In this document: positions 1 to 5,031 of the stretch, piece by piece
Layout: the number at the start of each line of letters is the position of its first letter
Position numbering within the stretch: the stretch's first letter is position 1
Assembly (NCBI GenBank): GCA_021810985.1
Contig: JAJZQA010000209.1
Span: 1-5,031 of the forward strand
Origin: Deltaproteobacteria bacterium
GTDB lineage: Bacteria > Desulfobacterota > Desulfuromonadia > Geobacterales > Geobacteraceae
Length of the DNA: 5,031 bases
Direction of reading: 5' to 3'
Made by a program: the position numbers and the translations under genes
The notes under the pieces: model-generated
What the model was told of the DNA's origin: nothing
Database searches by the model: none
What the model saw: the letters and a program-made list of their open reading frames with translations, nothing else

Positions 1-446
1 AGGGGCGGACGAGCCTTCCGGCGAAGTTCCGTGAAGTCCTTGTGGAATCCTTCGGCGAGGAAAGGTTTTTCCTTACCAATTCCAACCCGGTACGGCTGGG
101 TGATGGGGTTTCCTGTTCCGGATTGGCGATCTATCCGTACCATGAATGGCTTGCCCTTGAGGAAAAGCTTGTCAAAGGCACCGGTCTTGGGCTTTCATCA
201 TCTGAGTTGGCGGCCGTGAAGAGAAAAATCGTGGCGCCTGCTGTCGAATGTTCCGCTGACAAGCTTGGCCGGATCCTGGTGCCGCCCCATCTGCGCAAAG
301 GTGCTTCCCTTGAGAGAGAAATCGTCTTTTCCGGTCTCTTGAACAAAGCGGAGATCTGGAGTCTTGCGGAATATGAAAAAGTCCTCCGTCAGGATGATGA
401 AAATTTCCCTGACGATTCGCCGGCTTTGGCCGAATTGGGGTTGTAG
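1..446 (+). CDS. mraZ: MraZ, transcriptional regulator of the dcw cluster (5' partial)
   Basis: MraZ is a DNA-binding protein built from two SpoVT-AbrB-like halves; in bacteria where it has been studied it binds repeats upstream of its own gene and regulates the division/cell-wall operon. The frame is open from base 3, and the first visible residues, GRTSLPAKFREVLVESFGEE, are the familiar end of the first DxKGR motif, so only about 14-15 N-terminal residues are missing. The first two bases (AG) fit the end of a Lys codon before GR. The second half carries the paired motif DKLGR (Asp codon at 258-260) followed by ILVPPHLRKGA. The 147 visible residues plus the missing start give a normal family length, and the C-terminus ELGL is intact. 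The stop TAG (444-446) shares its G with the rsmH start. The promoter and any MraZ operator sites lie outside the window. An ATG- or GTG-based start inside the window would be wrong because the conserved motif lies upstream of it. Confidence 0.95.
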   Translation, partial: GRTSLPAKFREVLVESFGEERFFLTNSNPVRLGDGVSCSGLAIYPYHEWLALEEKLVKGTGLGLSSSELAAVKRKIVAPAVECSADKLGRILVPPHLRKGASLEREIVFSGLLNKAEIWSLAEYEKVLRQDDENFPDDSPALAELGL

Positions 447-1384
447 TGGGCGATTTTCGCCATATATCAGTCCTCTATGATGAGGTTCTTCACTATCTGC
501 AGCCTCGTTCCGGCGGGGTTTATGTGGATGGAACCCTGGGGGGTGCCGGGCACGCACGGGGAATTCTGGAAAACTCCGCCCCTGACGGAATCCTGCTTGG
601 GTTAGACCGGGACCAGGAGGCGTTGGCTGCCGCGACCGAAAGGCTGGCGGTCTTTGGTGAGCGTGTCAGGCTCTTTCACGAAAACTATGCCGATCTTTCC
701 GCTGTGCTGGCACGGGAAGGGATCGACTCGATTGACGGCCTGCTGCTCGACGTCGGTGTGTCATCCCATCAACTGGACAAGGCCGAACGGGGTTTCAGCT
801 TTCAGCAGGATGCTCCACTGGATATGAGGATGGACGGTTCAACCGGCAGAAGCGCCGCCGATCTCGTGAACAGTCTCTCGGAAAAGGAATTGGAACAGGT
901 TCTCTGGGATTTTGGCGAAGAGCGCTGGGCACGGCGGATAGCGTCGATGATCGTTGCCTCGCGAACTGAGGCACCGATCACCACAACCGCGCGTTTGGTT
1001 GACCTGGTAAAAGGCGCCATTCCCCGGGCACGCTGGGAAGCCCGCTTGCATCCCGCCACCAGAACCTTTCAGGCCTTGCGCATTGCCGTAAATGACGAGC
1101 TGCACAGCCTGGAGCGTGGGCTGGTTGCCGGGATAGAATCTTTGAAAAAGGGCGGCCGGATCGTCGTGATTTCCTTCCACTCTCTGGAAGACCGGATCGT
1201 GAAGAACGTCTTTAATGAATTTGCCCGGGGCTGCGTCTGTCCGAAAAGTGTTCCGAGGTGTGTCTGTGGCAAAGTTCCCGTTCTGCGCAAACTGACCGGG
1301 AAACCGGTGGTTGCCGGACCGGAAGAGATCACTGCAAATCCCCGCTCCCGCAGCGCAAAACTGCGGGCCGCCGAAAAACTTTAG
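446..1384 (+). CDS. rsmH: RsmH (MraW), 16S rRNA (cytosine(1402)-N4)-methyltransferase
   Basis: RsmH uses S-adenosylmethionine to methylate N4 of C1402 in the decoding centre of 16S rRNA, in the cytoplasm. The 312-residue length is typical. Visible signatures in order are: FRHISVLYDEVL (4-15), the standard N-terminus; the AdoMet-binding glycine loop VDGTLGGAGHA (27-37); LGLDRD (51-56) with the probable AdoMet ribose-binding Asp54; LLLDVGVSSHQLD (99-111); LDMRMD (125-130); HPATRTFQALRIAVNDE (202-218); ISFHSLEDRIVK (242-253); and the C-terminal NPRSRSAKLRAAE (298-310). A CxC pair at 263/265 and another at 272/274 lie in the variable segment before the tail. The GTG at 446 is chosen because the conserved N-terminus begins three residues later and it overlaps the mraZ stop by one base (TAGTG), so translation is probably coupled to mraZ. 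Only a weak GGGG stretch serves as a ribosome-binding sequence. Confidence 0.97.
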   Translation: MGDFRHISVLYDEVLHYLQPRSGGVYVDGTLGGAGHARGILENSAPDGILLGLDRDQEALAAATERLAVFGERVRLFHENYADLSAVLAREGIDSIDGLLLDVGVSSHQLDKAERGFSFQQDAPLDMRMDGSTGRSAADLVNSLSEKELEQVLWDFGEERWARRIASMIVASRTEAPITTTARLVDLVKGAIPRARWEARLHPATRTFQALRIAVNDELHSLERGLVAGIESLKKGGRIVVISFHSLEDRIVKNVFNEFARGCVCPKSVPRCVCGKVPVLRKLTGKPVVAGPEEITANPRSRSAKLRAAEKL

Positions 1385-1388
1385 AGGG

Positions 1389-1395
1389 AAAGGAG
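1389..1395 (+). promoter_or_regulatory. Shine-Dalgarno for ftsL
   Basis: AAAGGAG lies in the 20-base gap after the rsmH stop, nine bases before the ATG at 1405. It decides the ftsL start: the same frame is open from further upstream inside rsmH (ATG/GTG-type codons from about 1258), but those starts lack such a site and would add residues foreign to the FtsL family. It is the clearest ribosome-binding site in the window; the other junctions rely on overlap. Confidence 0.85.
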
Positions 1396-1404
1396 CCTGC
1401 TGAC

Positions 1405-1740
1405 ATGTCATTTGCGAAAACCGCACTCAGCAAAGTGGCCTCGCCGAAAAAAATGGAGTTGGCCGCCTCACAGAGATGGGATCTCTTTCCCTACCTTATT
1501 ACTCTGTTGACCCTGCTTACCCTTCTCTCCTTATTTCACGTCTGGTCGCGGGTGAAGGTCGTTGATTTGAACCTGGAGATAACAGAGGCCAATCACCTTT
1601 ACAAGGGATTGCTGCAAGAAAAGAACATGCTGCGGCTCGAAGTTGCCTCCCTGAAAAATCCGGCACGGATCGAGTCTCTGGCTAAGGGTGACCTGGGAAT
1701 GGATCTGCCCAGCGATCAGCAGGTAATCGTCGTCAAATGA
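1405..1740 (+). CDS. ftsL: Cell division protein FtsL
   Basis: FtsL is a small single-pass inner-membrane protein that forms a complex with FtsB and FtsQ and activates the septal FtsW-FtsI synthase. The predicted protein is 111 residues, a usual size. It shows a short basic cytoplasmic N-terminus, one strongly hydrophobic segment at about 29-47 (FPYLITLLTLLTLLSLFHVW), and then a periplasmic stretch at about 50-85 with heptad-like hydrophobic spacing and many Glu/Lys/Asn, consistent with the FtsL coiled coil. The segment LKNPARIESLAKGDLGM (83-99) matches the common end of the family, in which a helix with PxRIExxA precedes an LGM turn. FtsL sequences diverge quickly, so the assignment rests on architecture, this motif, and position between rsmH and ftsI. 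The ATG at 1405 follows a good Shine-Dalgarno. The stop TGA overlaps the ftsI start (ATGA), suggesting coupled translation of two partner proteins. Confidence 0.92.
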   Translation: MSFAKTALSKVASPKKMELAASQRWDLFPYLITLLTLLTLLSLFHVWSRVKVVDLNLEITEANHLYKGLLQEKNMLRLEVASLKNPARIESLAKGDLGMDLPSDQQVIVVK

Positions 1741-3716
1741 AGGACACCAAGGAAAAATGGTCTCGAATCAGGATTCGTATCATCGGAGTCCTGTTTGCCG
1801 TTTTTTTTGTCGCAACGTCGTGTCGGGCTTTTTATCTTCAGATCCTGAAGAAAGACGACTGGACCAGAATTGCCGAGCGGCAGCACCAGAAAACTGTTCC
1901 CCTGACACCTGCCCGCGGAACGATCTATGACAGTTCCGGCGCGGCGCTTGCGGTATCGATCGAAATGGACTCCTGCTATGCGGAGCCGGTCTTTATTGAC
2001 GATTCCAGAGCTGCCGCGGCAAAGCTGGCTCCGGTTATCGGGATGCCGAGAGAAACGCTCCAGCGAAAGCTTTCCGGCAAAAGGGGTTTTGTCTGGCTGC
2101 GACGCCAGATCACCCCTGATCTGACCCGTAAAATTCGTGAGTTGAAAATTGCCGGGATCGGTTTTGTCAAAGAGTCACGGCGTTTTTACCCGAACTCCGA
2201 AGTTGCCTCCCATGTGATCGGGTTTACCGGTCTTGACCCGCAAGGGCTTGAGGGGATCGAGCTGAAATACAATACCCAGATTCTCGGCAATACCGGGTAC
2301 CTGGTGACCGAACGTGACGCCTTGGGACGTGATATTGCGTTGATGGACAAGGTCGTCCAGAAGTCGTCCAAGGGCTATAACATTACCCTGACACTGGACA
2401 AGAATATCCAGTATGTTGCTGAAAAGGAACTTGCCAAGGCGGTTGCGGAAAGCCGGGCGGCCGGAGGAATGGCCCTGGTCATGGATCCCCAGACCGGAAA
2501 AGTGCTGGCAATGGCCTCCTATCCGACCTTCAATCCCAATGCGTTTCGCAGCTATTCCCATGATGCGCTGCGGAACAGGGTGATTGCCGACACTTTCGAA
2601 CCTGGTTCGACGATGAAGGTCTTCCTGATTGCCTCAGCCCTTGAGGCAAGGATTGTCGGCCCGAACGATACCTTCAATTGTGAAAACGGCAATTACGCCA
2701 TTGGCGGCAGGGTAATTCACGATACCCACAAGTATGGCAATCTGCGGGTCTCGGAAATACTGAAATACTCGAGCAACATCGGTTCGGCGAAAATCGGCAG
2801 CCGCCTTGGTGCGGAGCGGTTGCTGACCAGCCTGAAGAAATTCGGGTTCGGCGAAAAAACCGGTATCGATCTGCCGGGGGAGGTTTCCGGCTACCTGCGG
2901 GACCGCAGCCGCTGGTACCCGATTGACCTGGCAACCATCTCGTTTGGCCAGGGTCTTTCAATTTCCTCGCTGCAACTGGTGACGGCGCTTTCCGCCATTG
3001 CCAACGGCGGCTTGCTGATGAAGCCGTACCTGGTAGACAAGATAACGGATGATGCCGGAGCGGTTATCCGCCAATTTACTCCCGAGGTTCGTCGCCGGGT
3101 CAGTTCCGCTCATACTTCCCAGACAATGACGAGGATGATGGAAAGTGTCACGTCAGAGGGTGGAACCGGACTGAACGCGGTGGTTGACGGCTATCTGGTT
3201 GCCGGTAAAACCGGAACAGCCCAGAAGGTCGATCCGATGACGAGATGCTATTCCGCAACAAAACGAACCGCATCTTTTGTCGGCTTTGTCCCGGCTGATC
3301 GTCCGCGACTTACCATTCTGGTCGTGATCGACGAACCGAAAACCAGTTCCTACGGCGGAGTTGTCGCCGCTCCGGCTTTCCGGGAGATCGCGCACCAGTC
3401 GCTCTGCTACCTGAAGGTGCCACCCAATGTGCCCTTGAAGGCGAAGGCAAAGACAGCGGAGAAAGAGGCGTCCTCCGCGGCTTTGGAGGACCAGACACCC
3501 GCTGCTGCCGAAGGTGTGATCGATGAGGTGGCCGGGGGGGGGATGATGCCCAATTTTCGTGGCATGAGCATCCGCCAGGTCATGCAATATATGGAAAAGA
3601 ATTCCCTGAATGTAAAAATTCTCGGGAGTGGCCGCGCGGTTGAGCAGAATCCGCAACCGGGCCAGCAGATAGCGCCGAAAAATCAGGTTTGGGTAAGGTT
3701 TGCCCCTGCTGCGTAG
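1737..3716 (+). CDS. ftsI: FtsI, septal peptidoglycan D,D-transpeptidase (PBP3/PBP2x-type) with C-terminal PASTA domain
   Basis: This class B penicillin-binding protein cross-links septal peptidoglycan on the outer face of the inner membrane, working with FtsW. The 659 residues show a basic cytoplasmic start and one membrane anchor at about 14-29. The pedestal/dimerization domain spans roughly 53-205, with RGTIYDSSG at 60-68 and the family GFTGLDPQGLEGIE at 162-175. The transpeptidase domain covers about 245-555. Its active-site motifs are all present: STMK (catalytic Ser291, Lys294), SSN (345-347) and KTG (491-493). A low-complexity Ala/Lys/Glu linker (about 563-600) leads to one PASTA domain (about 603-656; PNFRGMSIRQVMQYME, then QNPQPGQQI). 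E. coli FtsI is shorter and lacks PASTA; PASTA-bearing FtsI is familiar in Gram-positives and, as I recall, in Desulfuromonadales. The ATG at 1737 is fixed by the ATGA overlap with ftsL and by the anchor position. The gene ends in tandem stops TAG-TGA (3714-3719). SpoVD is the alternative PASTA-PBP name, but the dcw context favours FtsI. Confidence 0.96.
   Translation: MKDTKEKWSRIRIRIIGVLFAVFFVATSCRAFYLQILKKDDWTRIAERQHQKTVPLTPARGTIYDSSGAALAVSIEMDSCYAEPVFIDDSRAAAAKLAPVIGMPRETLQRKLSGKRGFVWLRRQITPDLTRKIRELKIAGIGFVKESRRFYPNSEVASHVIGFTGLDPQGLEGIELKYNTQILGNTGYLVTERDALGRDIALMDKVVQKSSKGYNITLTLDKNIQYVAEKELAKAVAESRAAGGMALVMDPQTGKVLAMASYPTFNPNAFRSYSHDALRNRVIADTFEPGSTMKVFLIASALEARIVGPNDTFNCENGNYAIGGRVIHDTHKYGNLRVSEILKYSSNIGSAKIGSRLGAERLLTSLKKFGFGEKTGIDLPGEVSGYLRDRSRWYPIDLATISFGQGLSISSLQLVTALSAIANGGLLMKPYLVDKITDDAGAVIRQFTPEVRRRVSSAHTSQTMTRMMESVTSEGGTGLNAVVDGYLVAGKTGTAQKVDPMTRCYSATKRTASFVGFVPADRPRLTILVVIDEPKTSSYGGVVAAPAFREIAHQSLCYLKVPPNVPLKAKAKTAEKEASSAALEDQTPAAAEGVIDEVAGGGMMPNFRGMSIRQVMQYMEKNSLNVKILGSGRAVEQNPQPGQQIAPKNQVWVRFAPAA
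3534..3542 (+). repeat. G9 homopolymer tract inside ftsI
   Basis: Nine consecutive G bases encode Gly600-Gly602, exactly where the Ala/Lys/Glu linker ends and the PASTA domain begins. The frame as given is intact, since clear PASTA sequence follows. Long G runs are prone to slipped-strand changes during replication. Here removing one G would put TGA (3544-3546) directly after the glycines, while adding one would run about 33 altered codons to TGA at 3641-3643. The tract is plainly there; any switching is inference. Confidence 0.9.
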
Positions 3717-3719
3717 TGA

Positions 3720-3764
3720 GGCAGATCAGGGCTGATTCAGGAAACGTGGCGGGTATAGTCTGCC
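3720..3764 (+). other. Inverted repeats in the ftsI-murE spacer (possible mRNA hairpins)
   Basis: GGCAGAT (3720-3726) can pair with GTCTGCC (3758-3764), giving seven pairs including one G-U at the inner end, and enclosing 31 bases. A competing small hairpin, ATCA-GGGC-TGAT (3725-3736, extendable to five pairs with a two-base loop), uses part of the same strand. Neither is followed by a T run, so they are not intrinsic terminators, and both are weak. They end just before the murE ribosome-binding region and could affect its access; this is speculation. Confidence 0.25.
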
Positions 3765-3773
3765 AGGGAGAGG
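3765..3773 (+). promoter_or_regulatory. Shine-Dalgarno region for murE
   Basis: AGGGAGAGG precedes the murE GTG at 3778. Its GGGAG part ends seven bases before the start and its GAGG part four bases before. It supports the GTG at 3778; the murE frame is closed upstream by TGA at 3733-3735 and offers no ATG, GTG or TTG in between. Confidence 0.7.
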
Positions 3774-3777
3774 TTTA

Positions 3778-5031
3778 GTGCGGTTTTCCGAACTTTTGCA
3801 ATCTATCGGAGAGCCGGTGCGGGTCACCGGTGCTACGGATCTGGAAATCCAAGGCCTTTTTTACGACTCCCGTTCGGTTATTCCGGGCGGGTTGTTTTTC
3901 GCCCTGCGCGGGGCAACCGTGGATGGCCATGCCTTCCTCCCCCGGGCTGTTCGTGCCGGGGCCGTTGCCGTTGTCGTCGAAGATGATTCCAATCTTCCCG
4001 AAGGCGTTACCGCGGTTACGGTTCGTGATGCACGGCAGGCAATGGCCCGGATGGCAGCCTGCTATTTCGGCAAGCCGACCGCCGGTGTGCCACTGATCGG
4101 CATTACCGGAACCAATGGCAAAACCACCACAACCTACCTGATCGAGTCGATGCTCGCGAAGGGCGGCATACCGTCAGCGGTGCTCGGCACCATAAACTAC
4201 CGTTTCGGCACAACCCTGTTCGCGTCTTCGCACACCACGCCCGAATCGGTTGATCTGCAGAAAATGTTGCGGCAGCTGGTCGACCTGGGTGCAGAGGGAG
4301 TTGTGATGGAAGTTTCCTCCCATTCCCTTGAGCAAAAAAGAGTTGATGGCTGCCTTTTTGATGTGGGGGTCTTTACCAACTTGACCCGGGATCATCTGGA
4401 CTATCATCACGATATGGAGTCCTACCTGGCAAGCAAACAGCGGCTTTTCTCGGAACTCTTGCTCCCCGACCAACAGAAGCCGCTACGCCATGCCGTGGTA
4501 AATGTCGACGACCCGGCTGGATCGGCAATCGCCCGGTCCGCGGCCTGTCCGGTCCTTAGCTACGGTCTCAATCCCGGTGCCGCACTTACGGCTCGGGATG
4601 TTGTTTTTTCCACCGCGGGAATCTCCGGAACGCTGGTAACCCCGGCCGGTGAAGCGGCCTTTTCGTCGCGCCTGCTGGGACGCTTCAATCTCTATAATAT
4701 CCTTTCCGCTGCCGGAGCCGCTTGTGCCCTGGGCTTGTCTCTGGATGCCATTCGTGGCGGGATCGAGGAGCACGGCAGGGTGGAAGGGCGCCTGGAACGG
4801 GTTGAGAATGACCGGGGACTCACCGTGCTGGTGGATTATGCCCATACCGGCGATGCCTTGGAGAATGTGCTGCGCACCCTGCGAGAACTTGCAACCGGCC
4901 GGATCATTACCGTGTTCGGTTGCGGCGGCGATCGCGATCGCGGCAAACGGCCCCTGATGGGTGAAGTTGCCGGGCGCTTGAGCGACCTGGCGATCATCAC
5001 TTCCGATAATCCGCGCAGTGAAGATCCAGAT
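3778..5031 (+). CDS. murE: MurE, UDP-MurNAc-L-Ala-D-Glu:meso-diaminopimelate ligase (3' partial)
   Basis: MurE is a cytoplasmic ATP-dependent ligase that adds the third amino acid to UDP-MurNAc-L-Ala-D-Glu in peptidoglycan precursor synthesis. The frame is open for 418 codons to the window edge; the family is usually near 490-510 residues, so about 80-90 are missing. Visible are: the N-terminal UDP-binding domain with YDSRSVIPGGLFFALRG (29-45); the ATP P-loop GITGTNGKTTT (108-118); SSHTTPE (150-156); MEVSSHSLEQKRV (177-189); NLTRDHLDYH (201-210); Lys220 in SKQRLF, equivalent to the carbamylated lysine of E. coli MurE; GRFNLYN (301-307); DYAHTGDALENVL (353-365); and FGCGGDRDRGKRPLMG (380-395). 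DNPRSEDP (410-417) contains DNPR, the signature of the meso-diaminopimelate-adding type rather than the lysine type. The GTG at 3778 is chosen for its RFSELL start, its Shine-Dalgarno and the lack of an upstream alternative. murF would be expected next. Confidence 0.96.
   Translation, partial: MRFSELLQSIGEPVRVTGATDLEIQGLFYDSRSVIPGGLFFALRGATVDGHAFLPRAVRAGAVAVVVEDDSNLPEGVTAVTVRDARQAMARMAACYFGKPTAGVPLIGITGTNGKTTTTYLIESMLAKGGIPSAVLGTINYRFGTTLFASSHTTPESVDLQKMLRQLVDLGAEGVVMEVSSHSLEQKRVDGCLFDVGVFTNLTRDHLDYHHDMESYLASKQRLFSELLLPDQQKPLRHAVVNVDDPAGSAIARSAACPVLSYGLNPGAALTARDVVFSTAGISGTLVTPAGEAAFSSRLLGRFNLYNILSAAGAACALGLSLDAIRGGIEEHGRVEGRLERVENDRGLTVLVDYAHTGDALENVLRTLRELATGRIITVFGCGGDRDRGKRPLMGEVAGRLSDLAIITSDNPRSEDPD

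Larger units (their letters stand above)
3716..3778 (+). other. Possible 20-codon ORF bridging ftsI and murE
   Basis: The 61-base spacer between ftsI and murE is open in one frame from a GTG at 3716-3718, overlapping the ftsI TAG by one base, to a TAG at 3776-3778, overlapping the murE GTG by one base. Both junctions read TAGTG, the same arrangement as mraZ/rsmH. The product would be 20 residues (begins VRQIRADSG, ends VCQGEV), with no recognisable motif or hydrophobic segment. No Shine-Dalgarno sits at a normal distance; the nearest is a TAAGG about 17 bases upstream. A second in-frame stop of ftsI (TGA, 3717-3719) overlaps the start. It could pass ribosomes from ftsI to murE, or be chance, since a 20-codon open run is common. 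Treat as a candidate, not a called gene. Confidence 0.2.

Noticed and set aside
1258..1404. Upstream extension of the ftsL frame into rsmH.
   Set aside because: The extension is in the codons of the RsmH C-terminus and has no FtsL-like sequence; the ATG at 1405 has a well-placed Shine-Dalgarno.
198..1426. Long minus-strand open frames across mraZ and rsmH (for example 198-557 and 839-1426).
   Set aside because: They are mirror frames of strongly supported genes in GC-rich DNA, with no recognisable protein features.
1801..1808. T8 run early in ftsI.
   Set aside because: No stem precedes it, so it is not a terminator. It is explained by Phe/Val codons in the membrane segment; slippage here would only inactivate an essential gene.
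1823..1825. Cys29 of FtsI after Ala-Thr-Ser, resembling a lipoprotein signal-peptidase site.
   Set aside because: Position -3 is Ala rather than Leu/Val/Ile, and class B PBPs keep this segment as an uncleaved membrane anchor.
3717..3777. A promoter or intrinsic terminator between ftsI and murE.
   Set aside because: No convincing -35/-10 pair and no stem followed by a T run were found; the short inverted repeats are too weak to call.
4928..4941. Two overlapping GCGATCGC palindromes in murE.
   Set aside because: They arise from the codons for the conserved GGDRDRG motif, and no further copies were noticed nearby, so there is no evidence for a repeat family or binding site.
3830..4957. Open frames in other phases at 3830-4096 (+) and 4649-4957 (+), plus several on the minus strand between 4174 and 4845.
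   Set aside because: They overlap murE, whose frame has continuous family motifs from 3778 to the window end. The other frames show no recognisable domain and no ribosome-binding site.

Overview
The window is a stretch of the conserved division and cell-wall (dcw) gene cluster, all on the + strand: mraZ (5' end cut off) - rsmH/mraW - ftsL - ftsI (PBP3-type, with a C-terminal PASTA domain) - murE (3' end cut off). Base composition is moderately GC-rich. Two of the four visible start codons are GTG (rsmH and murE). The MraZ, RsmH and FtsI sequences, including the FtsI-PASTA architecture and a cysteine-bearing RsmH tail, look most like Desulfuromonadales/Geobacter-type bacteria (formerly Deltaproteobacteria). 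That placement rests on remembered family resemblance, not on a search.

Layout. Positions 1-446 are the last ~147 codons of mraZ, a DNA-binding regulator of the cluster. Positions 446-1384 are rsmH, the 16S rRNA C1402 N4-methyltransferase, which overlaps the mraZ stop by one base (TAGTG). After a 20-base gap holding a good Shine-Dalgarno, ftsL (1405-1740) encodes a small bitopic division protein. It overlaps ftsI (1737-3716) through ATGA. ftsI encodes the septal transpeptidase with all three active-site motifs and one PASTA domain. A 61-base spacer follows, which contains a 20-codon open frame touching both neighbours by TAGTG overlaps. murE (3778 to the window end) is open for 418 codons and is cut just after the DNPR motif that marks the meso-diaminopimelate-adding enzyme.

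The genes work in one process. MurE makes the UDP-MurNAc-tripeptide precursor in the cytoplasm. FtsI cross-links the finished peptidoglycan at the septum, in a complex that includes FtsL. MraZ and RsmH are the regulator and rRNA-modification genes that conventionally head this cluster. The tight spacing indicates one polycistronic transcript whose promoter lies upstream of the window. No RNA gene, mobile element, CRISPR array or convincing terminator was seen.

The region is largely ordinary. The best second-look items are a G9 homopolymer exactly at the linker/PASTA junction of ftsI, where loss of one G creates an immediate stop, and the mini-ORF bridging ftsI and murE. Both are hypotheses from sequence pattern only.
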